This document shows, piece after piece, positions 15,687 through 24,036 of a stretch of 43,294 nucleotides of DNA. A model generated the notes under the pieces. The model did no database searches and was not told the origin of the DNA. It was given only the letters and a program-made list of their open reading frames with translations. The stretch is from NCBI GenBank assembly GCA_011064725.1, contig JAAKFQ010000006.1, forward strand, positions 1 through 43,294, written 5' to 3'. Source of the stretch: Chlamydiota bacterium. GTDB lineage: Bacteria; Chlamydiota; Chlamydiia; Chlamydiales; JAAKFQ01. The position numbers and the translations under genes are program-made. Each line of letters starts with the position of its first letter. Position 1 is the first letter of the stretch.

Positions 15687-16568
15687 ATGACTTTTTTAAA
15701 AAGATTATTACTCTTTTTTGTTGTCAATTTTTTAGTACTTACAACGATTACCTTTATTATCCAAATGTTAGGACTTGATCAATCCCTTGGTTTTAGTACT
15801 CAAGCTCTTTTTATCTTTTGTTTACTCTATGGCTCCTTGGGAAGTTTTATCTCTCTTTTACTTTCAAAAAGAATTGTTCGATGGATTATGCGTATTAAAA
15901 TGATTCCATCTAACACCCATGTTGAGAGCGAAAAACAACTCTATGCTATGGTCGAAAACTTATCTAAAAAAGCGGGGCTAAAAAGTGTTCCCGAAATAGG
16001 TATCTTCCAATCTCCAGAAATGAATGCGTTTGCAACAGGTCCTTCTAAAAACAACAGCCTTGTAGCAATCTCTTCTGGACTTTTAGAAAACATGGACACT
16101 AAAAAAATAGAGGCTATTTTAGGACATGAAATGGGTCATATTGTAAATGGAGATATGGTAACAATGGCCCTTATTCAAGGCATCATCAATGCATTTGTCA
16201 TGTTCTTTGCACGTATCTTTGCTCATGTTGTACTCTCCGGGCGCAATAATCGTGGACGCGTTAATCCTTGGGGCTACTATCTTTTAGTACAACTTTTCCA
16301 ATTTGTATTTGCGCTTCTAGGATTTATGATTGTCGCTGGATTTTCTAGAAGAAGAGAATATCGAGCAGATAAAAAAGGTGCAGAATTCACATCAAAAGAA
16401 CAGATGATTGGTGCTTTAGAACATTTGAAAACAAGTGTAGAAGATCGCCAATTGAATCATGCTTCTGTAAATGCATTTAAAATCCACACGCGTGTTAAAT
16501 GGCTCGAATTTCTCTCAACGCACCCACCTCTAGACAAACGTATTCAAGCGTTAAAAGCAGGATTCTAA
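15687..16568 (+). CDS. htpX: HtpX-type membrane zinc metalloprotease
   Basis: A quality-control protease that cleaves misfolded membrane proteins with its active site facing the cytoplasm. The 293-residue protein has two N-terminal membrane helices (about 7-28 and 38-59), the zinc motif HEMGH (147-151), two more hydrophobic segments, and the third ligand Glu in SRRREYRADKKGAEF. AAGGAGG upstream of ATG 15687 fixes the start; extending to 15519 would overlap the opposite-strand small ORF. The stop codon TAA is the TAA at the edge of repeat copy E. Confidence 0.96.
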   Translation: MTFLKRLLLFFVVNFLVLTTITFIIQMLGLDQSLGFSTQALFIFCLLYGSLGSFISLLLSKRIVRWIMRIKMIPSNTHVESEKQLYAMVENLSKKAGLKSVPEIGIFQSPEMNAFATGPSKNNSLVAISSGLLENMDTKKIEAILGHEMGHIVNGDMVTMALIQGIINAFVMFFARIFAHVVLSGRNNRGRVNPWGYYLLVQLFQFVFALLGFMIVAGFSRRREYRADKKGAEFTSKEQMIGALEHLKTSVEDRQLNHASVNAFKIHTRVKWLEFLSTHPPLDKRIQALKAGF

Positions 16569-16730
16569 AACTGGCATTATGCAGTAAATTCGATTCATAG
16601 GGAGAGCGAAAAGAGGGAGATACAAGGATTGCTTGAGCCCCACTCAAGAGAGCGTTGGATTAGAGCCAAGACGAAGTAGATTGCTCTTTGTAGCCTCCCT
16701 ATGGATGGAGTTAATGCATAATGCCAGTTT
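16567..16730 (+). repeat. ~163-bp palindromic repeat, copy E (variant ends)
   Basis: The edges AAACTGGCATTATGCA and TGCATAATGCCAGTTT are perfect inverted repeats, but differ from other copies (GATGTTACGCA); both arms carry matching changes. Inside are GAGATACAAG, the hairpin CTTGAG-CCCCA-CTCAAG and GTAGATTGCTCTTTGTAGCC. The outer stem CATAGGGAG/CTCCCTATG is perfect. It lies between convergent htpX and hldE, touching both stop codons. Confidence 0.92.
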
Positions 16731-18044
16731 CTAACTTGCGAAGAGTTTTTGTTTTCTATCTAAGATGGTGAGTTGATTCTCTTTAAAAAGGTAGATGTTT
16801 TTAGGGTGCAGAGTATCTAAAAGCTGCTTTAAGCACACAGATGAGAGCACAATATAATCGATCGCATGAATGGAATTTAAAATATTAATCAGTTCTAGGT
16901 CATACTTTTCTAAAAAGACGACAAGTTCAAGATCTGGGTTTTCAAGGTGGAGGATCTTTTCGAAAAGATTTGCGCTAAATTGCATGGAAGAGTCAATTTT
17001 AAGAAGCGAAAAAGGGTGTTTAGATAAAATTTGATTGAGGGCATATAAGTTTTCATTTTCAAATACTTTGGATGTAAAATGCAACTTCAAAAGGCGTTTG
17101 GACAATTCGCTAAGTGAGATACTTTTACATCCTACATGTTCCAAACTCATTCCTGCGGCAATATTTGACAATTCTGCAGCTACATCCAGTCCCCAATTTT
17201 GCGCCATACAAAAACTAAGCATTGCACACACTGTATCTCCTGCACCCGTCACATCTTTCACTTCATATATCTCAGATGCAAAATGTTGGTGCTCATTTCG
17301 ATGAAAAACGCTAATCCCCTTCGATGCACGCGTAATAAATAAAGAATCCATACACGCGACTTCAAAAAGGGTTTTGGCCACATTTTCAATGGGCTCTTCT
17401 CTTTGGGCTCTTGCTGCCATGTAGGCTTCTTTTTCATTAGGTTTGATTAAGCTAGCTCCCCTATATCTTGAAAAATCATGCCCTTTGGGATCTACAATAG
17501 AAATGACTTGTCTTTCCTTGCATATCTGCAGCGCTTCTTTCAAAAGACGCTTTGTCAAAAACCCCTTAAAATAATCAGAAAACACAACGACATCCACATC
17601 ATCTAGCGATTCTTTAAAAAGTTCGATGACGGCATTCTCTTCCGATATGGTTAAAAACTTAGCTTCTTCATGATCAATGCGTAAAATTTGTTGTCCTTGC
17701 ACAATCAAACGATTTTTTGTGGTTGTTGGAACATTGCGCTCTAAGAGCTTATCCACATTTAAGCCCTGTTGTTCTAATAAACTTTTTAACATCTGTCCTT
17801 GACGATCTTTTCCCACAGCTCCAATAACTTCTACATCCGTAGACAGTGTTTTCAAATTTAAAGCGACATTACAGGCTCCTCCAAGCCTCGATTCTTCTCT
17901 TTGCGTGTGTAAAATAGGCACAGGCGCTTCTGGAGAAATACGCTCAATATTTCCATGCGTATAAGTATCGAGGATAAAATCCCCTATTACTAAGATTTTT
18001 TTGGGCTGAATATCTGAAAAAAGATGCAGTGGGATTTTTACCAT
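16731..18044 (-). CDS. hldE: HldE-like D-glycero-beta-D-manno-heptose-7-phosphate kinase with degenerate nucleotidyltransferase domain
   Basis: HldE is normally a fusion of a ribokinase-like heptose-7-P 1-kinase and an ADP-heptose adenylyltransferase. The kinase half (about 1-315 of 437) is intact: GDFILDTYTHGNIERISPEAPVPI at the N-terminus, GGACNVALNL, and the catalytic GAGDT loop (VTGAGDTVCAML). The C-terminal ~115 residues keep a plausible alternating strand/helix pattern, but the GCFDxxHxGH nucleotide-binding signature and the later catalytic motif are absent. ATG at 18044 overlaps the hldD stop, so the two genes are translationally coupled. It should work with HldD in making the heptose donor for LPS, with adenylylation needing another protein. 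Confidence 0.85.
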   Translation of the reverse strand: MVKIPLHLFSDIQPKKILVIGDFILDTYTHGNIERISPEAPVPILHTQREESRLGGACNVALNLKTLSTDVEVIGAVGKDRQGQMLKSLLEQQGLNVDKLLERNVPTTTKNRLIVQGQQILRIDHEEAKFLTISEENAVIELFKESLDDVDVVVFSDYFKGFLTKRLLKEALQICKERQVISIVDPKGHDFSRYRGASLIKPNEKEAYMAARAQREEPIENVAKTLFEVACMDSLFITRASKGISVFHRNEHQHFASEIYEVKDVTGAGDTVCAMLSFCMAQNWGLDVAAELSNIAAGMSLEHVGCKSISLSELSKRLLKLHFTSKVFENENLYALNQILSKHPFSLLKIDSSMQFSANLFEKILHLENPDLELVVFLEKYDLELINILNSIHAIDYIVLSSVCLKQLLDTLHPKNIYLFKENQLTILDRKQKLFAS

Positions 18045-18994
18045 GTCAGTTCTTTATCCAAGTAGTTGTGTACATAATCTTGAATTGCATCTTCGAGCGG
18101 TGTGACTTGTAAAAGACCCGTGCCTTTTAATTTTGTCACATCTGCTTTTGTATAATCTTGATACTGCTTTTCAAGTTCTTTTGGGATGTCAATGTATTCA
18201 ATGCCAATTTTTGTTTCCATAGCCTTAGATAAAATCTCAACAATTTCATTCCATGAATGTTCTTGTCCACTGCCCACATTGTATATGCCTACGTGCTTTG
18301 TGGTTAAAAACCCACAAATGATAGCAGCCACATCTTTTGCGTAGATAAAATCACGCTTTTGGCCTCCCTCTTTAAAAAGTTTGACCGAACCTTCCTTTTT
18401 TACTTGTTCATACATCTGATAAATCATCGATGCCTTTGGACCTTTGTAATATTCATTGGGTCCAAACACGTTAAAAAATTTAAGTCCAACAACTTGATCC
18501 AACATTCTTTCACGCTTTAGCCACAAATCAAATAAATGCTTAGAAAAAGCGTACAAATTAAGAGGTTTGAGTTTTTCTAAATTGGCTTCATCATCCACAA
18601 ATCCCATCTCTCCTTTACCATATGTTGCAAAAGAGGATGCATAAATAAAACGGTGATCATTTTTAAGAGCATAATCCACAAGTTTTTGAGAAAATTTGTA
18701 ATTATTGTCGAGATAATACCCCGCATCTTTAGCTAAACTATCTGAAGATGCTCCGAGATGAATGATGGCATCAATTTCACTCTGTTTTCCTTCCATCCAA
18801 TCAAACAATTCATGCTTTGGAATAAAATCGAAAAACTGTTTTCCGACTAGGTTTTTCCACTTTTCAGATTGTTTTAGATCATCGACAATGACCACATTTG
18901 AATTACTATTTTCATTTAAATATTTACAGACACAAGAACCAATACATCCAGCTCCGCCCGTAATAATAATGAGTTGATTTTCAAATCGTTTCAT
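18038..18994 (-). CDS. hldD: ADP-L-glycero-D-manno-heptose-6-epimerase
   Basis: An NAD(P)-dependent short-chain dehydrogenase-type epimerase of 318 residues. It shows the Rossmann motif TGGAGCIGS near the N-terminus, the family's ASSxATYG (ASSFATYGKGE) and YxxxK (YAFSKHLFD) active-site segment, FNVFGPNEYYKG, and KRDFIYAKDVA; all fit HldD/RfaD. ATG at 18994 is preceded by AAGGTGGAG; the longer TTG start at 19045 is rejected. It is the first gene of a two-gene operon with hldE. A palindrome lies just upstream of the ribosome-binding site. Confidence 0.9.
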   Translation of the reverse strand: MKRFENQLIIITGGAGCIGSCVCKYLNENSNSNVVIVDDLKQSEKWKNLVGKQFFDFIPKHELFDWMEGKQSEIDAIIHLGASSDSLAKDAGYYLDNNYKFSQKLVDYALKNDHRFIYASSFATYGKGEMGFVDDEANLEKLKPLNLYAFSKHLFDLWLKRERMLDQVVGLKFFNVFGPNEYYKGPKASMIYQMYEQVKKEGSVKLFKEGGQKRDFIYAKDVAAIICGFLTTKHVGIYNVGSGQEHSWNEIVEILSKAMETKIGIEYIDIPKELEKQYQDYTKADVTKLKGTGLLQVTPLEDAIQDYVHNYLDKELTW

Positions 18995-19017
18995 AACTCC
19001 ACCTTCTCTTTTCTTCA

Positions 19018-19032
19018 TTTTGTTCAACAAAA
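19018..19032. promoter_or_regulatory. Dyad TTTTGTTCAACAAAA upstream of hldD
   Basis: TTTTGTTCAACAAAA has seven-base inverted arms around one central base, 24 bases from the hldD start. The one-base centre makes an RNA hairpin unlikely, so a protein-binding dyad is the better reading. No regulator can be named. Confidence 0.3.
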
Positions 19033-19063
19033 CGAAAAGAAGCAACCTTTTTTTTGGAACGTT

Positions 19064-19215
19064 GATGGAAGAGTTTGGTTAGTAATCTTGAATCATCTTT
19101 CAATATCTTTTCCATTTTTATCAAAAAGTCAACCACTCTGTGGTTTATCTTTTCTCTAAAAAAGAAAAATCTAAATGAAATCTGATCCAACCTTAGCTAA
19201 TCAAACTCTTCCATC
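19064..19215. repeat. 152-bp inverted-repeat element
   Basis: GATGGAAGAGTTTGGTTAG (19064-19082) and CTAATCAAACTCTTCCATC (19197-19215) are 19-base inverted arms with one mismatch. The interior encodes nothing evident. The arms are unrelated to the 163-bp family. In addition CAACCACTCTGTG occurs inside at 19130-19142 and again outside at 19282-19294. This 365-base gap between hldD and rplI holds only this element, the hldD leader and the rplI terminator. Confidence 0.65.
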
Positions 19216-19330
19216 ACCACTCTCTTTCTAATCCATGAAACGAAATAGATGAAAACTTGAAAAAAGACTTGAAGGATAAGCCAACCACTCTGTGATGCAT
19301 CATTCCTAGGAAAACAAAATACGTGAATGA

Positions 19331-19352
19331 AGCCAACGAAGGGACGTTGGCT
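19331..19352 (-). terminator. Hairpin after rplI
   Basis: AGCCAACG-AAGGGA-CGTTGGCT is a perfect eight-base-pair hairpin 8 bases past the rplI stop. The T-run on the minus strand is poor; the plus side is T-richer. It probably ends the ribosomal-protein operon, though it may act on both strands. Confidence 0.6.
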
Positions 19353-19359
19353 TTCTACT

Positions 19360-19857
19360 TTAAGCTTCAGCTTTGGGCTCAGGCTCGGTAGGTGTCTCTT
19401 CTTCTGGAAGAACTTTTAAGACAAAGTCGGTTAAAACTCCTTCTTTTAGATGTAGCGATATTGTGTGATCGCCAAGAGATTTGATCGCTCCTGGAATGCG
19501 GACCATTTTTTTGTCTATTTCAATGCCATTTTCTTTGAGCAATTTGACAATGTCTGTTTGAGAAACAGAGCCATACATGTGACCCTCTGCATCGACTTTT
19601 GTTTTAGTTTCAAACGTTTTTCCCTTTAGACTCTCTATAATCTTTTTTGCTTCTTCTACATCGAGTAGCGTTTGTTTTTTACGCTCTTGTTTAAGCTTTT
19701 CTTGCAGACGAATCGTATGCTTTGATGCACGCACAGCCTTTTTTTTAGGAAGAAGAAAATTGCGTAAAAATCCAGGTTTGATCTTTGCAAAAGGAACTAA
19801 ATCTCCACTACGTCCAAGTCCATCCACATCTTGTGTCAATAAATATTGATTCTCCAT
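19360..19857 (-). CDS. rplI: 50S ribosomal protein L9
   Basis: A large-subunit protein of 165 residues. The N-terminal rRNA-binding domain has DVDGLGRSGDLVPFAKIKPGF-type signature, followed by NFLLPKKKAV. Next comes the long connecting helix (about 50-75) and then the C-terminal domain with GSVSQTDIVKLLKENG. A Glu/Pro/Lys-rich tail of about 15 residues extends beyond the usual end. AGGAGA precedes the ATG at 19857; an upstream TTG frame extension is rejected. Last gene of the rplY-pth-rpsF-rpsR-rplI operon. Confidence 0.96.
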   Translation of the reverse strand: MENQYLLTQDVDGLGRSGDLVPFAKIKPGFLRNFLLPKKKAVRASKHTIRLQEKLKQERKKQTLLDVEEAKKIIESLKGKTFETKTKVDAEGHMYGSVSQTDIVKLLKENGIEIDKKMVRIPGAIKSLGDHTISLHLKEGVLTDFVLKVLPEEETPTEPEPKAEA

Positions 19858-19870
19858 TAATATCTCCTTT

Positions 19871-20110
19871 TTATTCACCTGCAACGTAAGGTAAAAGAGC
19901 CATGTGCCTTGCTTTTTTTATCGCTTTGGCAATCAAATGCTGAAAATGCATGGACACTCCTGTAATACGACGTGGTAAAATTTTTCCTTTTTCTGTAATA
20001 AATTTTCTCAAGGTTTCGACATCCTTGTAATCGATTGTCTTAAATCCCGCTTGCTTAAATGGACATTTTCTCTTTCTTTTTGAAAAAAATGAATCTGTTT
20101 GTCTTATCAT
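19871..20110 (-). CDS. rpsR: 30S ribosomal protein S18
   Basis: A basic 79-residue protein with the S18 pattern: [19 protein letters not shown], then [15 protein letters not shown] and [22 protein letters not shown]. It has GAGGG upstream of ATG 20110, 13 bases before rplI, and starts one base after the rpsF stop. Confidence 0.97.
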   Translation of the reverse strand: MIRQTDSFFSKRKRKCPFKQAGFKTIDYKDVETLRKFITEKGKILPRRITGVSMHFQHLIAKAIKKARHMALLPYVAGE

Positions 20111-20111
20111 A

Positions 20112-20459
20112 TTATCCCTCAGTTTCTACAAGTTTTTTAAATTCTAAACTCTCTAAAACGCGATCTGTTTTTTCAAGGACAAAACGCAATAGATCTTCAT
20201 TTAAATGAAACTCTCTTTGAAGCTCTGCTAAAATATTGGTATCCGCATTAAAATAAATCAAGTAGTAATACCCCTCTTTGTGCATACGAATTTCATAGGC
20301 AAGTTTTTTGCGTCCCATCTCAATCACTTTTTCTGTTTTACCATCAAATGTTTCGATTTTGGATGTGACCCGTTTTAGTGCATGATTTCTTGCATCTTCA
20401 CTAAGATGTGTACTGATGATAAACATGCCTTCATAAAGTTGTTTTTTTTGTTTTTTCAT
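20112..20459 (-). CDS. rpsF: 30S ribosomal protein S6
   Basis: A 115-residue protein that binds 16S rRNA together with S18, whose gene follows directly. It has [17 protein letters not shown], then [23 protein letters not shown], matching the conserved KLAYxI...GyY.li.F core of S6, and LLRFVLEK near the end. ATG at 20459 overlaps the end of pth by 29 bases; the TTG at 20477 is not favoured. Confidence 0.96.
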   Translation of the reverse strand: MKKQKKQLYEGMFIISTHLSEDARNHALKRVTSKIETFDGKTEKVIEMGRKKLAYEIRMHKEGYYYLIYFNADTNILAELQREFHLNEDLLRFVLEKTDRVLESLEFKKLVETEG

Positions 20460-21087
20460 CCTTTTTTCCTTTTTCAATTAATGCCATTTTGTGCTTCGAG
20501 GCACATTCTGTCGCTTTTTCTACTCCCTCATCTACCCAAGTTTTTACAATGTGACAAGCGGCTAAAATAAACTCTTCTAGCACACTTTGTTCATCTTTAG
20601 TAAAACGACCCAAAACAAAGCGCTCTAAATCTTGTATCGCACTCCCACCAACTCCAAATCGAAGCCGAGGATAGTGTTCGGTCCCTAAAGACTCTTGAAC
20701 ACTTTTAAGCCCGTTATGCCCCCCAGAACTTCCTTTAGCTCTTAGGCGCATATCTCCAAATTCCAAGTACGCCTCATCACAAATCACTAAGATGTGTGAA
20801 GAAGGAACACGATAAAAGGCCGCGCTTTTTTGAACACTCAAACCGCTTAAATTCATAAATGTTTGCGGTTTTTGCAAAAAAACTTCCTTTCCATCCAACT
20901 TGAGTTTGACAAACTCCGCCAGAAACTCTTTTTTCTTTTTGAGTTTTACGCCAAACTGTTTTGCCAGAGCATCCACAATCTTAAATCCAATATTGTGGCG
21001 GGTCAATTTATATTGAAGCCCTGGATTTCCAAGACCTACAATTAAAAATTTATCTACTTCCTCCACACGTCCACTATCGTTTTCCAA
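20431..21087 (-). CDS. pth: Peptidyl-tRNA hydrolase
   Basis: Releases tRNA from stalled peptidyl-tRNA. The 218-residue protein has VGLGNPGLQYKLTRHNIGF with the catalytic His, KPQTFMNLSG with the binding Asn, CDEAYLEFGDMRLRAKGSSGGHNGL with the catalytic Asp and the glycine loop, and RFGVGGS. No ATG precedes the conserved core. TTG at 21087 has AGGA four bases upstream and overlaps rplY by 14 bases; GTG at 21066 is the alternative. The C-terminus is longer and more basic than usual (KKDEKTKK) where it overlaps rpsF. Confidence 0.93.
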   Translation of the reverse strand: MENDSGRVEEVDKFLIVGLGNPGLQYKLTRHNIGFKIVDALAKQFGVKLKKKKEFLAEFVKLKLDGKEVFLQKPQTFMNLSGLSVQKSAAFYRVPSSHILVICDEAYLEFGDMRLRAKGSSGGHNGLKSVQESLGTEHYPRLRFGVGGSAIQDLERFVLGRFTKDEQSVLEEFILAACHIVKTWVDEGVEKATECASKHKMALIEKGKKDEKTKKTTL

Positions 21088-21628
21088 TTAATCCTACCAC
21101 TTCATCCATCTTTGAAACCACTCTGATATCTTTTGAAAATTGAATGTCTTTTACGCGTTTTGACTGCTTCAAGCTCAATTGAGACACATCGATTTCAAAA
21201 TGGGAAGGAATCTGATCTGGTAAACAGCGGATCTTCACTGTTCTCATCACAGGACGAAGCACGCCACCTAGTTTCAACCCTGGACACGCCATTTGCCCCG
21301 TAAAACGCACAGGCACATTCACCGTTACAAGCTGCTTTTTATCCAGTTTCAAAAAATCTAAATGCAAAATATCGTAAGATGTCTTTGCATACTGTACATC
21401 TTTGACAAGTACTTCTACCTTTTCCTTGTCCACAGCCAAAGAAAATCTAGCGGTGGAAAGTTCACCCTTGGGTATCTTTCTTAAAAAAGCTTCAAAATCA
21501 TTAAGCGCTATGCTAATTGATTGTGCTTCCCCTTGACCATAGACGACTGCAGGGATCTGCCTTTGCCTTCTTAGACGTTTGTTATCGTTTTTTCCATTCT
21601 GTTCCCTCTTTGAGGTTAAAAGCTCCAT
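21074..21628 (-). CDS. rplY: 50S ribosomal protein L25/general stress protein Ctc
   Basis: The 184-residue protein has an N-terminal 5S rRNA-binding L25 domain (KRLRRQRQIPAVVYGQGE, then KVEVLVKDVQYAKTSYDILHLDFLKL) and a C-terminal TL5/Ctc domain (PVRFTGQMACPGLKLGGVLRPVMR, then DVSQLSLKQSKRVKDIQF). ATG at 21628 has AGAGGA upstream; extending further would run through tRNA-Gln. First protein gene of the operon, starting 19 bases after the tRNA end. Confidence 0.95.
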   Translation of the reverse strand: MELLTSKREQNGKNDNKRLRRQRQIPAVVYGQGEAQSISIALNDFEAFLRKIPKGELSTARFSLAVDKEKVEVLVKDVQYAKTSYDILHLDFLKLDKKQLVTVNVPVRFTGQMACPGLKLGGVLRPVMRTVKIRCLPDQIPSHFEIDVSQLSLKQSKRVKDIQFSKDIRVVSKMDEVVGLIGKR

Positions 21629-21647
21629 AATTCCTCTTTTTTTTAAG

Positions 21648-21719
<72 letters not shown>

Positions 21720-21786
21720 ATTGACTCAAGTTTTAGGGGGAAGTGTATCTCCTTTACTAATTTTTGTAAACTTTGTGTTTGTAAAA

Positions 21787-21814
21787 ATAATACTCTCAAA
21801 ACGTAATATTTCAA
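21787..21814 (-). promoter_or_regulatory. Candidate promoter for tRNA-Gln and rplY operon
   Basis: On the minus strand TTGAAA (21814-21809) and TATTAT (21792-21787) are 16 bases apart, about 68 bases before the tRNA. Match is good but based on inspection only. Confidence 0.35.
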
Positions 21815-21944
21815 ACATCTGAAAGTTAGTGGTTTACGAATTGTCGCTTGAGTTCTTTTGACACAAGCATCTCAAAAGGAGGAAGTAAGAAATAGGCTTG
21901 AACAAAAGAGGGTAAAATGTTTTTTTACGGATAGGGAATAAAAA

Positions 21945-23411
21945 ATGGAAATTTTGAACGTCGCAATTGAGCTTGCCCCGATTGCCAAAATCGGAGGCCT
22001 TGCTGATGTCGTTTTAGGACTACCCCTAGAACTCAAACGACAAAAACACAAAGTAAAAATCATCCTCCCAAAACACAAGTTACTAAAAACCAAAGAGATA
22101 GAAAATCTCCGCGTGTATAAAACCGTCGATTGTATCTTTAGAAAGCGCCGCTATCAAAATACGATCTACAAAGGGCGCGTCCATGGACTGGATGTCTATC
22201 TAGTTGAAGATCACACCTTTTTCCACCTTTTTGATCGCAAAAAAATCTATGGGTATAAGAATGATTCTCTACGTTTTATGTATTTTTGCCAAGTGGTGAT
22301 CGAATTTCTAAAAATGGAAAAACATCTACCAGACATCCTACATTTGCACGATTGGCACACCTCTCTTTTGGCCTATACCTATAAAGAAACATTTCCTCAA
22401 GCACACACAAAAACAATCCTCACCGTGCACAATTTTGCCTATCAAGGAGTCTGCCCTCCAAGTTATTTCCGTCATGTTGGCATTCAAAACATTCCCAAAG
22501 CTTTCAAAGATCAAAAAACAAAAACACAAATGAATCTTTTGAAAGGAGGTCTTCTCCTTGCCGACCAGATTGTCACTGTTTCGCCTACATTTGCCAAAGA
22601 AGCTCTGAAAAAAATCATAGATGGCAGAGGGCTTGAGCGCATTGTGAGAAAGATTCAACATAAATATCAAGGCATTCTAAATGGGATCGATTATACCATT
22701 TGGGATCCTCACAAAGATCCTTATCTTGCTAAAAAAATTAAAAATATTAGCCAAATTACCTTTAAAGGATGGAGTCAATGCAAAATAGCAAACAAAATAG
22801 ACCTTCAAAAAGCCACAAAACTTGCAAAAAACAACAAACCCATCATTGCATGCGTGACAAGACTAGCGCCTCAAAAAGGCCTTGCTCTAATCCGGCATGC
22901 CATCCAGTACACCCTCAAAAAAGGCGGGCAATTCGTGCTCCTCGGCTCGAGTGCGAACAAGAGATCCAAGAAGAGTTTCCAAAATTTAAAACGGCAAATG
23001 GATCCTAATCCTAATGCCCAAGTCTATTTAGAACATTCAGATCGTCTGGTTCACAAAATTTTTGCAGGCGCCGATTTTTTTATTATCCCCTCAAAATTTG
23101 AGCCTTGCGGCATCACTCAAATGATTGCATTAAATTTTGGTACACTTCCTATCGTAAGAAAAACGGGCGGCCTTGCCGACACCATTCATGATGTACAAGA
23201 CACACATGCACAAAAAAAAGAAAAAAATGGCTTTGTTTTTGTTCCCTTTACAAAAAAAGGCATTGAGGAGTCTATCGATCGCGCCTTTTACTTTTTTGAA
23301 AAAAAACCCCACGTGCTCGATCAGCTAAAACAAAATGCCCTACATCAAAAGTTTGATTGGAAATCTTCTTGTAAACAATACCTTCAAGTCTACAAAAAAG
23401 CACGCCGCTAG
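21945..23411 (+). CDS. glgA: Glycogen synthase (ADP-glucose, GT5)
   Basis: Transfers glucose from ADP-glucose to growing glycogen. The 488-residue protein has the ADP-glucose-binding KxGGL (KIGGLADVVLGLP) near the N-terminus, HLHDWHTSLL, VTVSPTFAKE, the C-terminal RLAPQKGL, and the catalytic FEPCGITQMIALNFGTLPIV followed by KTGGLADT. ATG at 21945. No other glycogen gene is nearby; chlamydiae keep these genes scattered. Convergent with pgsA; a solo repeat end separates the two. Confidence 0.96.
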   Translation: MEILNVAIELAPIAKIGGLADVVLGLPLELKRQKHKVKIILPKHKLLKTKEIENLRVYKTVDCIFRKRRYQNTIYKGRVHGLDVYLVEDHTFFHLFDRKKIYGYKNDSLRFMYFCQVVIEFLKMEKHLPDILHLHDWHTSLLAYTYKETFPQAHTKTILTVHNFAYQGVCPPSYFRHVGIQNIPKAFKDQKTKTQMNLLKGGLLLADQIVTVSPTFAKEALKKIIDGRGLERIVRKIQHKYQGILNGIDYTIWDPHKDPYLAKKIKNISQITFKGWSQCKIANKIDLQKATKLAKNNKPIIACVTRLAPQKGLALIRHAIQYTLKKGGQFVLLGSSANKRSKKSFQNLKRQMDPNPNAQVYLEHSDRLVHKIFAGADFFIIPSKFEPCGITQMIALNFGTLPIVRKTGGLADTIHDVQDTHAQKKEKNGFVFVPFTKKGIEESIDRAFYFFEKKPHVLDQLKQNALHQKFDWKSSCKQYLQVYKKARR

Positions 23412-23433
23412 CTTCAGGAATTTAAAATTGTTC

Positions 23434-23452
23434 GCTGGTGTTACGCAGTTAA
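23434..23452. repeat. Solo terminal repeat of the 163-bp family
   Basis: GCTGGTGTTACGCAGTTAAA closely matches the left edge of copy F (GCTGATGTTACGCAGTAAAT). No body follows. The stop codon TAA of pgsA lies inside it, and it is the only sequence between the convergent glgA and pgsA genes besides about 25 other bases. Confidence 0.6.
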
Positions 23453-24036
23453 ATGAGTTTTAGAATGTGGCGCAAGTGCGCAATGATGTATTCAATTCCA
23501 GAAATCACAGCGTAAATCGCCGCAACAAAGGCCATCCAAAAGCTAATCGCCTGAAGCTGACTTAAATTTATATACTCATGAGAAAAGAGAATCAAGCAGA
23601 TCACAATGCCAAAAAGGGCAACGGCCTGTACAACAGCTTTTATTTTTCCAGAGGGCCTTGCAGCCAAAGCTTTGCCATTTAACGATACCAACGTTCTTAG
23701 AGCACCTATCATCATATCACGGTATAAAAACATGAATACCAAAATCAAAGGAAGCTGAACAGGAGGCAGTGTGAACGTAAAAAAGATCGATAAGCGGCAA
23801 ATCGAATCTGCCATTGGATCTAAAATTTTTCCAAATTTTGTCACTTTTCCAAAATTGCGTGCCATAAATCCATCTAAAAGATCACTGGCTTCTGATAAAA
23901 CAAGCAAGAGAAGCAACATAAAATAGGCATAAAAAGGAGATAGTCTCAAAAGTTCTGGTCTAGAATAGATATACAAAAAAATCGGCCCGACAAAGAGGCG
24001 AAATAGAGTTAAAAAGTGTGCAACATTTTTAAACAT
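23449..24036 (-). CDS. pgsA: CDP-diacylglycerol-glycerol-3-phosphate 3-phosphatidyltransferase
   Basis: Makes phosphatidylglycerophosphate, the first step to phosphatidylglycerol. The 195-residue membrane protein has the exact CDP-alcohol phosphatidyltransferase motif D-G-x2-A-R-x8-G-x3-D-x3-D, starting at LLDGFMARNFGK and ending LDPMAD. About six membrane helices are predicted. ATG at 24036 overlaps the stop of the upstream 49-codon ORF (ATGTTTAA), so translation is probably coupled. Family members differ in acceptor alcohol; PgsA is the most likely from length and chlamydial context. Confidence 0.9.
   Translation of the reverse strand: MFKNVAHFLTLFRLFVGPIFLYIYSRPELLRLSPFYAYFMLLLLLVLSEASDLLDGFMARNFGKVTKFGKILDPMADSICRLSIFFTFTLPPVQLPLILVFMFLYRDMMIGALRTLVSLNGKALAARPSGKIKAVVQAVALFGIVICLILFSHEYINLSQLQAISFWMAFVAAIYAVISGIEYIIAHLRHILKLI

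Noticed and set aside
19130-19294. Two CAACCACTCTGTG copies as a short regularly spaced array
   Set aside because: Only two copies, 152 bases apart; insufficient for an array, noted under the 152-bp element.
21858-21891. Perfect TTGACA upstream of glgA as promoter
   Set aside because: No acceptable -10 box lies at 15-19 bases; not listed.
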